Below are positions 22,981 through 34,119 of a stretch of 64,000 nucleotides of DNA, piece after piece. The DNA is from Chondrus crispus (lineage: Eukaryota; Rhodophyta; Florideophyceae; Gigartinales; Gigartinaceae): NCBI RefSeq assembly GCF_000350225.1, contig NW_005179050.1, positions 62,001-126,000 of the forward strand, read 5' to 3'. The notes beneath the pieces were generated by a model, which worked only from the letters and a program-made list of their open reading frames with translations, ran no database searches and was not told the DNA's origin. Every line of letters starts with the position of its first letter. The first letter of the stretch is position 1. Both the position numbers and the translations under genes were made by a program.

Positions 22981-23130
22981 GTTCCATGTCGCGGGTTTAT
23001 CTCAACTCCAAGGGTTCGTGAGACAGAGGGAGGTTCACTGTCGCGGACCTGTCTAGACTCCACGAGTCTGCGAGACAGAAGGGTTCACTGTGGCAGGCTT
23101 ATCCAAACCCCACGAGCTCGCGAGACTGTA
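22981..23130 (-). repeat. Three tandem hairpin units upstream of gag
   Basis: Units begin GTTCCATGTC (22981), GTTCACTGTC (23033) and GTTCACTGTG (23083), 50-52 bp apart. The best-formed hairpin is in unit 2: CTGTCTAGACT pairs with AGTCT..AGACAG around CCACG. Unit 1 pairs TCTCA with TGAGA. They lie 125-275 bp upstream of the minus-strand gag ATG, where a retroelement leader would be. Confidence 0.65.
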
Positions 23131-23899
23131 AGAGTGCGGACTGTAATACCTACAAGATAAGAGGTGGTCTATCCAGCAATGTCCTACGATTGCGTCTATC
23201 CAGCAATGTAATACCAATTCGGTAGTTGCGCAGCTGGGCACCGCCGGCTACAGTGGGGTCTACGGGAGATCATGGTACAGTTTCCATGGACTGAATTGCA
23301 TGAGATGATCAAGTACCTCCGTATAGATGACCAATTTAATGAGAATCCCTACGATAAGCTTGGTTTCATGTGCTTGTAAACGAAAGACTGGTGTGTCAAT
23401 GGATAAGAAGGTGCTCCAGCACTCCTCATGATGGTGTCCGTATCGGGCTCGGACAGGTCGAACACGTGCACGGCCGGGGGGGCCGCGGGCTACATTGCTG
23501 AGGAGGGAGGTGATGCCGGAGTGGGGGGGAGAGGAGTGTGAAGGGTGTGAAATTGTGAGGGTTGTGGGAGAGCTCGGCATGTTATATACGCACGGGAGGG
23601 AGGGGGTGAGCGGGGTGCCGATGGGCAGGGATAGGCTCGCAGGCGCCGGCGGAAGCGATGCTCCGGAGGGCAGCGTGGCGAGTGTGCTCGAAGGACGCGT
23701 AGTGCGCCGAGATATCATTAAGACAGTGTGCGCGACGCGCAGAGTCCCTTTATGGACACCTCTTCCATTATGGAAGCCCCACGTCCCTGCCGTCGCGGCC
23801 CCGTTTATACCGCGCTGCCGTGCAATCCACCCGCCGCAGTAACGCGCCCTCCCCTTCCCCCCGCCATGACGCCCTAGCCGCTGCTGCTGGAGTCAAGGA
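23131..23899. other. No gene; possible transposase fragment
   Basis: A duplicated TCTATCCAGCAATGT lies near 23169-23208. A plus-strand frame at about 23268-23380 contains ELHEMIKYLRIDDQFN, which faintly resembles transposase segments but is too short to assign. From 23440 the base composition becomes G-rich. Confidence 0.3.
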
Positions 23900-24230
23900 C
23901 TGGCGCCGAACGCGGTGTCGACCGCGCTGGCGGGCGCGGTGTTCGACGCGCTCGCGGAGACGGACGCGGACGCGTCTGTGCGCGTGGCGGTGGTGACGGG
24001 CAGGGATCCAGCGTTCAGCGCGGGGGCCGACGTACGCGAGCTGGGGCGGCTGACGCTGTGGGCGGCTCGTACGGCGGACGGCAAGCCGCTGGAAGCGGCC
24101 GTCAACGGGCTGGCACTCGACGGCGGGACCGTGCTCGCGCTGATGTGCAACGTGGTGCACGCACCGTCGGTAAGTCGCGTGCGTGCGAGATGGTGTTCAC
24201 GGGTGGCGGACCGAGACTGCCGGAAGGGGG
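23900..24230 (+). pseudogene. Enoyl-CoA hydratase/isomerase-like gene fragment
   Basis: The frame contains NAVSTALAG, RVAVVTGRDPAFSAGADVRE and AAVNGLALDGGTVLALMCN. These match the crotonase core: the AFSAGAD oxyanion-hole loop and the AAVNG..GGG..LAL segment. It then jumps frame and resumes with VGKSRACEMVFTGG, the crotonase GKS.A.EM..TG segment. The 30-40 residues normally between these parts are missing, and neither end of the protein is present. It is therefore a broken fragment. A GTAAGT at 24170-24175 sits at the break and could mimic a splice donor, but the deletion explains it as well. The fragment lies in a GC-rich block 0.4 kb from the Copia1 insertion. Confidence 0.65.
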
Positions 24231-24647
24231 CGGGGCGGAAGGCAGCGCGGTGGGCGGCGGCAAGCGCGCATGCGCGTTGCCCGCGGCAGCGGCTCGTTTT
24301 ATGACGTAATGGCGGCGGGCTGCGCCCCGTGTATGGCGGAAGCGCACGCGGCAGGGAGGCGGGGCAGATCGTGCGGCCGGGCGTCAGCGCGCAGCCTCCC
24401 ACCCGGCGCAAGCACTGTTTGGGCACGGCGCGCAACACGTTTCGGCATGGCGCGCAACACGTGTCTGCGGCGGGGGACAGGGACCGCCGCAAAGGAGGTC
24501 ATATCGCGCGTAAAGGCCTGGCTCATGTCAAATATGTTTAGTGTTAAATCGTAACGCCCCGTCCGCAGAATTCGCGTTTCGACATGCCCGCTGCAGCGCA
24601 GCCGCGCCACGTGCAACCCCCGCACGCCCCGTGCAACACGCCCGCAG
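24231..24647. other. GC-rich flank of Copia1, no gene
   Basis: No supported gene. Several overlapping GC-rich ORFs on both strands are composition effects. The last five bases (24643-24647, CGCAG) are the target duplication of Copia1. Confidence 0.4.
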
Positions 24648-25064
24648 TGTGGATAAGCGGTCGATTTCTATGTTTTGATTTACCATCTCACCTCATCATT
24701 GTTACCTTATATCTCTATGTTTTCTTTTCTATGGCCGCTTCGCATAAGGCTGCATAACCCTTATGGTTTTTCTTTTGTTTGTATGGACTTTTTAGTGATT
24801 TCATCGTCGCTTTTTGAGTAAGACAATGCTGTACTCACGAGGTGTTTTTTGGAGTCCTAAATTGTTCTCGGGTTAGTATAAAAGGGCACCCATCATATCC
24901 CAGTAGGGGAAGAGAAGGGGAGTCCAAGAAAAAACATTCAGCATCTCTAACAGTCAAGTTCCGCACGTCGGAAGACTTGGAGAATAAAGAGGTACCGTTT
25001 GTCGGTATCTAGTTTTTTCATATAATTTCACCGAATTTGCAATTTTTCTCGAAATATTTTCACA
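24648..25064 (+). repeat. Copia1 5' LTR
   Basis: 417 bp from TGTGGATAAGCGG to TATTTTCACA. Contains TATAAAA (24877-24883) and AATAAA (24983-24988). It differs from the 3' LTR at three sites: the TATA box, CACCG/CAGCG, and GAAATATT/GAAGTATT. Confidence 0.95.
24877..24883 (+). promoter_or_regulatory. TATA box of Copia1 5' LTR
   Basis: TATAAAA followed by GGG. The same site in the 3' LTR reads TACAAAA. Confidence 0.7.
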
Positions 25065-25255
25065 TTCATGAATCACGAAATCTTTGGAAAAACAATCAGC
25101 TTTATTTCGTCTAGCCACTAAAAAGTATCCATTTCAAACGGGTACAAATCAAAAGCCCAAATTCAGGCTGGTCTCGCAACGTGGAGCGTTGTGGGTTCTT
25201 TGCGATTGTGTCCCCGAGGACATTTGGTCGATTTTCTTCACTACTTTTGCTGTGG

Positions 25256-25440
25256 TTCCCAAGCACCGCTCTTACCGCCGCCACTTCGCACCGCCACTCC
25301 GTCTGCTCATCTTCACCGTGCTTTCCCAAGCACCGCTCTTACCGCCGCTACTGAGCCTGCGCCGCCACTTCGCACCGCCGCTCCGTCTGCTCATCTTCAC
25401 CGAGCTTTCCTACCACCGCTCTTATCGCCGCTACTGAGCA
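25256..25440 (+). repeat. C-rich tandem repeat in Copia1 leader
   Basis: Repeats of ACCGCTCTTACCGCCGC and ACTTCGCACCGCCRCTCC. Copia2 has a GCC/GGC triplet array in the equivalent leader position. Confidence 0.7.
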
Positions 25441-25694
25441 CGGCAGCTTCTACCTCACCATCATCTCAGTGCTGTGCGAGCACCTCTCTTTGCGCAGCCA
25501 CCGTCGAGCGCTGTTTCATCGTCACTACCTTTGCCGTGCCTTTCGATCGCTGCTCTCTTCCGTTACAGTGCCTTTCGAATTTGTTTGCTCTCCCACGATC
25601 AAGTAACGTTTTGCTTTGCCCGAAATCGGTTGATCCAGCTCTGTCTGGGGACGTTAGGCTGGCGACTTGAACCAACGTGAACTTTGCCGCTGGA

Positions 25695-26024
25695 GCCCCA
25701 CCGGTCCTTCGGGGCGGATAACGGTGTTGGTCTTGACGACCTGGTGATTTCCGAGCTGGTGATCTGACGGGGTGTCGTGCTGCTGGGTAGGCAGACGTTG
25801 TTGTTCGTGCTAGAGCTGTCGCGCAAGTTTCCCGCAAGAGAATAGACAGACAAAAAGCCTGTGCATTGGCTGCTGTGGACTTCTCGTAGGGATCGTCGCG
25901 CCTACTCTTTGAACGCAGGAGTAGGTAGACCGCAGAAGTCGTTTCTCGACCCGGACGAGCTCCGGGCGCCGAAGGTCGGACCTTTCCTACCTGCAAGGGC
26001 TGCAGGCACCGAGGGTTGGACCCT
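25695..26024 (+). promoter_or_regulatory. Conserved structured leader RNA of Copia1
   Basis: Starts with CCCCACCGGTCCTTCGGGGC then GATAACGGTGT (25695-25727), nearly identical in Copia2. About 174 nt later come five hairpins: CCTACTC/GAGTAGG (25901-25925), CCCGGA/TCCGGG (25950-25966, loop CGAGC), AAGGT/ACCTT (25972-25984, loop CGG), CCTGCA/TGCAGG (25990-26006, loop AGGGC) and AGGGT/ACCCT (26012-26024, loop TGG). The last four look like a duplicated two-hairpin module. All recur in order in Copia2 at 40812-40935. The gag ATG is 60 nt downstream. The role (packaging, dimerisation, translation) is inference. Confidence 0.8.
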
Positions 26025-26083
26025 GACAAGAACCTTCAAGGGTAGGGGACCCGAGCTGAATAGAAGTACAGAAGAAAATCACA

Positions 26084-29000
26084 ATGCCACCGACTGCGAC
26101 CAACGAGGAACCGGATGGTTCTCCGAGTACGACTGCAACAATGTTCATGCCCTCAATCCCTCAGGACACGTTTAACGGACTGAATGATATACAAAAGGGT
26201 TTTATCACTTCCATTCGTCATGTGCAAGACGTCGGAGAAGAAGGTCAAGCTCTTACTCGCTCTGTCGCGGATATGTTTCCACCTGGGGAACTCTTTTGCC
26301 AAGAAATTCGAAGTCTACCTTCACTGTATTCGGAGCTGCGCAACTTCCTCGACTCCCGTGGCGCTAGCATGACGCAACACTCCTCACGTCGTATAATGAT
26401 GACGCTGGCTCACAATCTATATGAAGAGCAGGAAGATAAACAGGCGGCGGTCGATATCGTTCAACATATCATAGGGTCAGGTCGCCGCAGCCGCGATGTT
26501 AACACCGCTTCTCAAACATCGCAGCCTGTTCCTGTGCCGACAAGCGCTGCTCATGTTGCAACGGGCAGCTCCAGTGACAAGGTAGCCCATAACATGGCCA
26601 TGCGCCTCAAAGATGCCGCGAGAAAATTCAGTGGTGCAATTGGCGAATGTTGGATGGAGTATGTCGACGATTATAAGCAGATCGCTCGGGACTACAATCT
26701 TTCTGTAAACCAGAAGCTGCAATACATGCACAACTTGCTTCGGGGTGATGCTAAAAGATTTTACCTGGACAAAGTCGACAACTACGCCACAAGTTTCAAC
26801 CAGGCAGTGGATATAATTGAGAGGGAGTACAACTCCACAGTGCGACAAACAAAGGTGAAGAACTACCTTAACACCTTGAGGATATCAAATTTTGTCAATG
26901 AAGGTATTGAAATGTCTGACGCACTAGCGAAACTCCACAATGTCATTAACAAACTTGCTCGCCAAGCTCCAGCCTCTCACCGAGGCGAGGCTCACAAAAT
27001 TGAGTTTCTACACCAAGCCGTTGTCGGTTTCGAATGGTCCAAGGATCCCCTTACCCGCATTGCCACGAATAATCTGTCATTTGAGGAACTTTATGGGGAA
27101 CTTGAGAACGCTCTGCAGTTGGAAAAAGAAGCCGAAATTGCACAGCTACGTGATAAAATCTCCACCCGCCGCAGAAGCAACGACGAAGACATCCAAGGTA
27201 TCCTCTACACCGGGCAAGGTAGATATGCCCGTCCCCCATCTACCGTCAACAACCGCGGAAGACACACCGTCAACCTTAGAAAGAGCTCTCACGTTCCCAG
27301 GACATTCGATCCGCTATCCGTGGCAGGATGTTTTAACTGTGATGATAGGGGTCACGTGCTCAGCAAATGCCCAAAGCCTCTCAATGTGAAGAAAGCAGCC
27401 GCCAACAGGCTTGATTACTACGCAAAGAAGAGGGGAACAAATCCTTACAATGCCCATCTCGTCCTGGCAGAGATTTGTTATCAAATTGATCTTGGGTCTC
27501 AAGCCAATTCGTCCAACGAGAATGAAACCCAAGATGTCGATATCCAGTCCGACAAAGATATTTTCAAGACCCTCTTCGCTCGCGTAGAGGTCGATATTAA
27601 CCACAGTACCATTGGAATTATCGCACAGGAAGACGCCGAATCAAGCGATGATGAGGCGAGCTGTGCTGGTGAAGAAATGTTCACCGTTTTCGAAGATGAA
27701 AGTGAGGAGGTGGTTATTGGGATGAGCAGCGAAAAAATTCCGATCGAGTTTCTTGGGGCTTGTATAGACACAGGCGCGCAACGTTCAGTCATTGGAAAGC
27801 GACAAGCAGTGGCCTACTGCGATTTTATGAGACTCCCTTTTAAACTCGATGCAGAGACTCACCCCCGTGTATTCAAGTTCGGGGAACGACGTTACAAAGG
27901 CCTTGGTACGCTTAAATTACGGATCCCTACTGACAACTACCACTTCATTCTTGCTAAAGTTGAAGTTGTCGACATCGATGTGCCTCTACTTTTGGGTCTG
28001 GAATTTCTGGCGCAGTATGGCATCTCAGTTGATGTTGCTCGCAACATGCTTCTGTCTGAAAAATGCGGATGGGAACTACCGCTCGCCAGAAAAGGTGGTC
28101 ATCTTTACCTGGAATGGCCCGCAGAACTCCTGTACACCACTACAGAACTGCGAAAGATGTACCAGCATTTCTTTCACCCAAAGTCTGAAAGATTGTATGC
28201 CGTCCTCAGGCGCGCAGATCCAACCAACTGTACACCGCAAGACATGCACAAGCTGGAAGAAATTTCACGCAGCTGTGATGTGTGTCAACGGCTAAGTCGG
28301 GCCCCAAGTCGCTTCAGAGTCTCGCTTCCAAAGGACGACATTGTTTTCAACCGCATCTTGTGCGTGGATATAATGTTCTTAAAAGGGAAGGCAGTATTTC
28401 ATTGCGTGGACAGAGAGACTAAGTTCAATGCTGCTTCATTCCTGCCTGATCAGACGGTCGATACGGCATGGAAGGCCTACCAGACAATGTGGTCATTGCC
28501 TTACGTGGGACACCCAGAGCACATGCACGCGGACCAAGGTCCTCAATTCAAGTCTCGACGATGGGAAGGACTTTGCCATCTTGCTGGAATAGATCTAACA
28601 CTTTCTGGAGTTGAAGGACATAATGCCCTTGGTGAAGGGGAAAGATATCACTCATACCTACGACTGATATTCAACAAAGTCCAAACGGACTTTCCCCATC
28701 TCGATGAAGACTACACTTTGCAGCTCGCGATAAAGGCTGTAAATGATACAGCAGGACCAAATGGGTTAGTTCCAACCTTGCTAGTGTTTGGCATCCTTCC
28801 CAGAGCACTTGTCGTTCCGATTGATTTGCCGCAGCAAAAAGAACGCATGGAGGCAATGAGGAGTGCATATGATGAAATGGCGAAAGCCATATCTCGGCGC
28901 CGTCTTTCTACAGCATTGAAGTCCAACGCACCTGCAGCCACATCTTCTGACGTTTCAATCGGATCCGAAGTTCTTGTTCATAGGGAGTCGCCAGTCGGAA

Positions 29001-30876
29001 AATGGGAAGGGCCGTATCCTGTGAGAGACTTATTGGGAAAACATGTTTTTGTTGACATCGACGGACGGTTAGTCAAATTTTCGGTCGACAAAGTGAAGCG
29101 TTACATCAAAGATGGCGTTAAAAGGGCCGAGGACAGAGCTGTTGCAGGAGTAGACATTAAGGAAACTAATGAAGGGCATTCGAAGGCTCTTGACGAGTTG
29201 ATTACGGCGCTCCGCAAGGATGTTGGTTCTTTGAAATCAGTAGTCGATGAACCGATCAACAGCTGGGAATTCTTCACCCCCGAAGTGGCAGTGCACCAAA
29301 CAAAGATATTGACTCCGAATGGCCCTGACGGCGACTCCGAGACATTTCGACCTGCAAAATTTGCGGAAGTTGAAGGGCTAGTAAGCAAGAATACATGGAC
29401 AGTAGTGAACCGGAACGATTTGCCTAAGGATGCAAACATTCTTGGTGGTCGCTTTGTGTTGACCTTGAAAGAGTTTGGATCACACAAGGAGACGCCCAAG
29501 GCTCGGTATGTCGCGCAAGGTCACCTTGACAAAGACAAAGAATATCTTGTGCATAACCCTACGAATCTTCGTCAGCGATCTATCAGAGTCATTATGTCAC
29601 TCGCCGCAGTTAAAAGATATCGGGTGTTCAGTCATGATGTAAAGCAAGCATACCTCCAGAGTGACGAGGACCTCACTCGAAAGATATACATCGCCCCAAA
29701 GAGAAAGGATCTAGAATTCTTCAAGGTCTCTGCTGATGAAGTGCTGGACCTGCAGAGGCCACTGTACGGAAATGGTGACAGTGGGGATTATTGGGGAGCA
29801 ACCGTTGACAGGCATGTCAAAGAAGATTTAAAGATGACTCCAACATGTGGTGACCCGTCACTCTACATTACCATCCTGCCTGATAACTCTGAGCACGGAC
29901 CAAGGACGGACGAAGCTGAAGAGAGCATGGGTGTGTATGTGGATGACATGTTGTTAGCCGGAAACGTCAAGTTTCAAAATCTCACCGAGTTGACACTTCA
30001 GAAATTCGAGTCACGTGAAAGGGCATGGGATAACTTTGTTTTCTTTGGTTGCACGATCAAAACAGTTGAATCAGGTTTTTTGAGGTCGATCAGCAGGATT
30101 ACATCAGGAACATTGGCTTTGTTCCCACAGATGCGACATTCGAGCAATACCGCAGCCTTCGAGCGGAGACTGCCTGGGCGACACACACTCGTCCAGATGT
30201 CAGTTGTTGCGTAAACCGTGCTGCTCAAGTAGTACCAGAACCGTCCGGTACCGTAAGGGAAGTTCACGTCAAGCTCTTGAACAGTGCTATCAAGAGATTG
30301 AAGTCAACTCCGGGGCTCGGACTCAAGTACGGCAGACTGGACGAGAATAGTCTGCACCTCCGAGTCTACACTGACGCTTCGTTTGGGACAAACGATGACC
30401 TCACTTCCCAACTGGGATTCATGGTTCTTCTTTGCGACAAAGAAAACAATTGCCACATATTGGACTTTGCTAGCAAGAAATGCAAGCGCGTAGTGAGATC
30501 AATCCTCGGTGGCGAAGTTTATGCGTTTACGGAGGGATTTGACTCAGCCTATATGATCAGGCATGACCTCCAGCGGATGTATGGAAGAAGTATACCACTT
30601 CAAATGCGCACGGACTCAAAGCAAATGTTTGATGTGGTGACGAAAGCATCCTCAACGTCCGAGAGGAGATTGATGATTGATATTGCCGCAGCACGTGAGG
30701 CCTACAATGCCAATGAAATATCTAATGTTTGTCTTGTTCGTTCGGAACATAACCCTGCTGACGGGTTAACAAAGGTGAAATTCTGCAAAGCTCTCGATGA
30801 AGTTCTTCGCACTAGCATGGACAAAAATCCCGTTCAGCAATGGATAATTAGGACGACACCTCGTTCGTCTTCTTGA
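26084..30876 (+). pseudogene. Copia1 gag-pol, one frameshift in RT
   Basis: The ATG at 26084 opens a 1,376-residue frame. A gag domain is followed by a CCHC knuckle (CFNCDDRGHVLSKC, about 416-429) and protease DTG (CIDTGAQRSVIG, about 562). Integrase has CDVCQR and Asp762, Asp817, Glu853 (HADQGPQFKS, GEGERYH), then RT with FSHDVKQAYLQS and YVDD near 1285. Within RT, after YVDD, the frame shifts by -1 at a six-T run (30076-30081) and continues without another break to 30876 through RNase H (YTDASFGTNDD, ILGGEVYAF, EHNPADGL). The stop is 10 bp before the 3' LTR. The shift site reads T TTT TTG in frame, a canonical -1 slippery heptamer, but its position suggests loss of one T. Confidence 0.92.
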
Positions 30877-30886
30877 GTCGCTGGAG

Positions 30887-31303
30887 TGTGGATAAGCGGT
30901 CGATTTCTATGTTTTGATTTACCATCTCACCTCATCATTGTTACCTTATATCTCTATGTTTTCTTTTCTATGGCCGCTTCGCATAAGGCTGCATAACCCT
31001 TATGGTTTTTCTTTTGTTTGTATGGACTTTTTAGTGATTTCATCGTCGCTTTTTGAGTAAGACAATGCTGTACTCACGAGGTGTTTTTTGGAGTCCTAAA
31101 TTGTTCTCGGGTTAGTACAAAAGGGCACCCATCATATCCCAGTAGGGGAAGAGAAGGGGAGTCCAAGAAAAAACATTCAGCATCTCTAACAGTCAAGTTC
31201 CGCACGTCGGAAGACTTGGAGAATAAAGAGGTACCGTTTGTCGGTATCTAGTTTTTTCATATAATTTCAGCGAATTTGCAATTTTTCTCGAAGTATTTTC
31301 ACA
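30887..31303 (+). repeat. Copia1 3' LTR
   Basis: 417 bp copy of the 5' LTR. The TATA position is altered to TACAAAA, and AATAAA lies at 31222-31227. The target duplication CGCAG follows at 31304. Confidence 0.95.
31222..31227 (+). terminator. Copia1 polyadenylation signal
   Basis: AATAAA in the 3' LTR, the expected end signal of the genomic RNA. Confidence 0.6.
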
Positions 31304-32278
31304 CGCAGCACCCGGTCTCATTAGCCCGGCGCCTTTCCCCCCGTTACAGCTACAACGCAGTGTATCCGGAGCGGCACGCTGTGCGGCTCGCCTCCTTCAT
31401 CACTGCGCCCCACGCCCCATAAATCTCCCACAGCCTCCGCGCTCCGCACCTGTACAATGAATTTCCCCCTCCCTACACGCCTCCACCCATGTCACCAACA
31501 AACCACTCACCACCCATCCGCTGCCGCCTCGCCACGCCTCCCCGTCCACGCTGGCGCACGCCTCCCCCTCTGCACCTCCCCCCAACTGCATGACCACCCC
31601 TCCCAAACCCGCCCACATCCGCCGCTCTCGAAACACTATTTCACACCGCCCCTCCCCGCATTCCTTCCCCTGCTCCACCCCCCGTCGCCTCCCCCACACC
31701 ACCCCACCCCACCGCACTCCACCCCGCCCCACCACCCCCCAAGTACTCCGTTCCCCAGCCGACCGCCGCGGCCCTGCNNNNNNNNNNNNNNNNNNNNNNN
31801 NNNNNNNNNNNNNNNNNNNNNNNNNNNNNNNNNAGGGCATCGCGCATGACATGCGCACCAAGGACGTTCTCACCGCGGACGATCACGCGCGATGAGCTCC
31901 CGCGCTTAGAGCACGCCGTCACCGTCATCTCCTCGGACACCTTCGCCCGCTCCGACACCTCCGGCCCTCGCGAGACCCGTCCTCCCGTCCACCACCAAGG
32001 GCGTCCAGGTCATACACGCCAACGTCGTAAAAGTCCTGCTCACGCGCCCCATACACCCCGGCATGCGCCTCAGCCTCAAGGTGGCCCAGATCCTCAGCAT
32101 CGCCTTCGACATGGGCGCGTGAGAGGTACTCGGCTGCCTGGCACACGGCGCCACGTTGCAGGTCTACTTGCGTGTAAAGGGCAAACCTGTGTCGTGAAAT
32201 ATACAGCCGCGCTCCCGCTCGTCGGCGATCTCGGCCTCCGCGCCGCAAGACGCCGTCCAGCTGTGCGCTTCCGCGCTC
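31304..32278. other. GC/C-rich flank of Copia1 with assembly gap
   Basis: 31400-31777 is a C-rich, low-complexity tract. An assembly gap follows. Plus-strand reading after the gap contains a stretch with TKGVQVIHANVVKVLLTRPI and, after an in-frame stop, LGCLAHGATLQVYLRVKGKP. This is coding-like but unrecognised and probably another broken gene fragment. Confidence 0.35.
31778..31833. other. Assembly gap (56 N)
   Basis: A run of 56 undetermined bases. ORFs spanning it are meaningless. Confidence 1.
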
Positions 32279-32611
32279 CTCGTGGGCCAGTCCATCGCCG
32301 TGCCACCTGTCCCCGACGGGCGCCGACATCCTCCCCGGCACGACACGTACAAGGGCGGGTACTAGCTGTGGGACCGCGCCGAGCGCCCCCGACTTCGCGG
32401 GAGCGCCGTGATCGATATGGGCGCCGGCCACGCCTTCCCGGTCCTCGCCGCCGCGAAGTGCGGCGCCGACCCCGTCCACGTGCAGGACTACAATCCAGAG
32501 GTCCTCGACGACGTCACCGCGCCCAAGCTGGGCGCCAACGCCCGCGCTGCAAGCACATCGCGTGCGCGTGGAGCGGCCTCCCGCCCGGTCTCGGAAGGAA
32601 TTACCCTGTAG
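32279..32611 (+). pseudogene. METTL18-like histidine methyltransferase fragment
   Basis: One frame reads through VGQSIAVPPVPDG and a TYKGGY..LWD segment to AVIDMGAGHAFPVLAAAKCG and HVQDYNPEVLDDVTAPKLG. GAGHAFPVLAAAKCGAD matches the SAM-binding motif I, and HVQDYNPEVL..VT.P matches the post-I/acidic loop of the METTL18/HPM1 family, which methylates a ribosomal protein histidine. YKGGY.LWD matches the substrate-side motif upstream. A TAG at 32363-32365 interrupts that motif, the spacing to motif I is short, and the catalytic C-terminal half is missing. It is therefore a nonfunctional fragment, unless sequence errors near the gap mislead. Confidence 0.55.
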
Positions 32612-33852
32612 TCTGGCCATACAACATATAAATTATCAGGTCTTCATCCGATCGTAAACAGTTCGTTCATCGCAGGCCTCAGGGCAGCAGGGCAGCAGTG
32701 TAGCTCGCCCTGCCTCTGCGCCTCCAAAGGGGATTAGACGCAGATCTGGCGCCCCCTCCTTAACCCATGACGTTCTCTCTGTCACGTGTTCTCTCTTCTT
32801 AGTCCCTAAATTCCACGCCCGCGCCGCACCAAGGGTATAGAACACCTCCTATTCTGCCCTCTGCCTGTCCAACCTTCCTTGGTCAAACCTTTCATTATCT
32901 GTATCGCTCCGCTTCTCTTCTCATCTCCGCACCCCAACTCCCCCTCCCACCGCCGACCCTCCAATCTCTTTACTTCCCACCCAAAACGAGGAACACAAAA
33001 ATAAACAGACACGCAACCCCTCTATGACAAACAAACTTTACCCCGACACTGACTTGCTCCGCCACTACCAACTTTCATTCACCTGCCCACATCCCCAAGC
33101 CACTTCGTGCCTTCCCTCACCTGTCTCACCGTCCCTCACTTGTCCCCGCTCTCCGTCAATCGCCGTCGCTGATTGGGTGCAATGCGTGATGCGTGTGATG
33201 GGTGATGGCAATGCATCTATCAACTTCGCCCCTTTCTCTTCCATCTGCATGAAACCTGGGTCCAAACTGAGGTAACAAATAATGTCAGCACTGTCAGCAC
33301 CTGGGTCCAAATCGAGGGAACAACCAATGTCAACGTCCCGACCAACTCATCCTCCGCAACCTCGCTCTCACCAGCCTTCTCACTTCCCTCTGCAGCAACC
33401 GTCCTGCTTATCTCACTTCCACACCTTCAAGATGAGGTGAGATAGGCAAGATGGTGGGAAGGATGTGTAAGGCTTACCCATCCTTCCCACCGCCGTCCTC
33501 CTCCCCGCCCTCGTACCACACCTCTCACACTTTTCTTACTTACAATCCCGCTTACTTTATTTGCCCTCTGCAGCAAACATTCTATGCCTATGCCTATCCC
33601 ACCTCCGCGCCTCGTACCACACCTCCCACAATTTGCTTGCCCTATCCCACCTCCGCTTCCCCCCTCTGTACGGAATCCGTCCGCTCCCCAGCATGTGTAC
33701 GCTTTTGAAATGTCCCAACCTTTAATTCCTCATCAGATTACGATAGCTGCGCATTGATAAGAGGCATTCAAGCTGCATTCAATCTATCCAGAGCGATATT
33801 GATCGAGGAAGCGCGCACTCTGCTCCTAAAGCTTTTTTATACTCCTTCCATT
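32612..33852. other. No gene recognised
   Basis: C/T-rich noncoding sequence with a short duplication of CCTGGGTCCAAA near 33254 and 33300. Short ORFs have no recognisable features. Confidence 0.4.
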
Positions 33853-34119
33853 TCATCGTAGTGTTGGCAGACTTTTGAGATAAGAGCGCGATTTCGTCAC
33901 AGCTGTACCACAGCCACCTCGATGCTGCAAGGGCACAATTGACGATTCATAAGCAATGAGTCCCCGCACCAAGTCCGCAGGCTCGTCGCCAAACTCAAAC
34001 AGCATCTCACAGAAGGCCTCCGTCAGTGCCTTGTATTTAGAATGCGCGGTCGCCCACTTGCGCATCCAATTCTTCTCTGAGGTTGTAAATTCTATCAAAG
34101 GCTTCCGCGTATAGGTCGT

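Larger units (their letters stand above)
24648..31303 (+). mobile_element. Copia1, complete Ty1/copia LTR retrotransposon
   Basis: 6,656 bp bounded by two 417 bp LTRs with TG...CA ends and flanked by the 5 bp duplication CGCAG (24643-24647 and 31304-31308), the footprint of integrase. I count three substitutions between the LTRs, so insertion is fairly recent. The internal order is a leader with C-rich repeats and hairpins, then gag, protease, integrase, RT and RNase H (copia order). The coding frame has one shift (see gag-pol). Confidence 0.95.

Noticed and set aside
24170..24175. GTAAGT as a splice donor of an enoyl-CoA hydratase gene
   Set aside because: The family sequence resumes only a few bases later in another frame, so an internal deletion explains the break better.
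23893..24625. Several GC-rich ORFs on the minus strand opposite the crotonase fragment
   Set aside because: Only the plus frame matches a known family; the others are shadows of high GC.
31400..31958. ORFs spanning the run of N
   Set aside because: They read through undetermined bases and low-complexity C-rich sequence.
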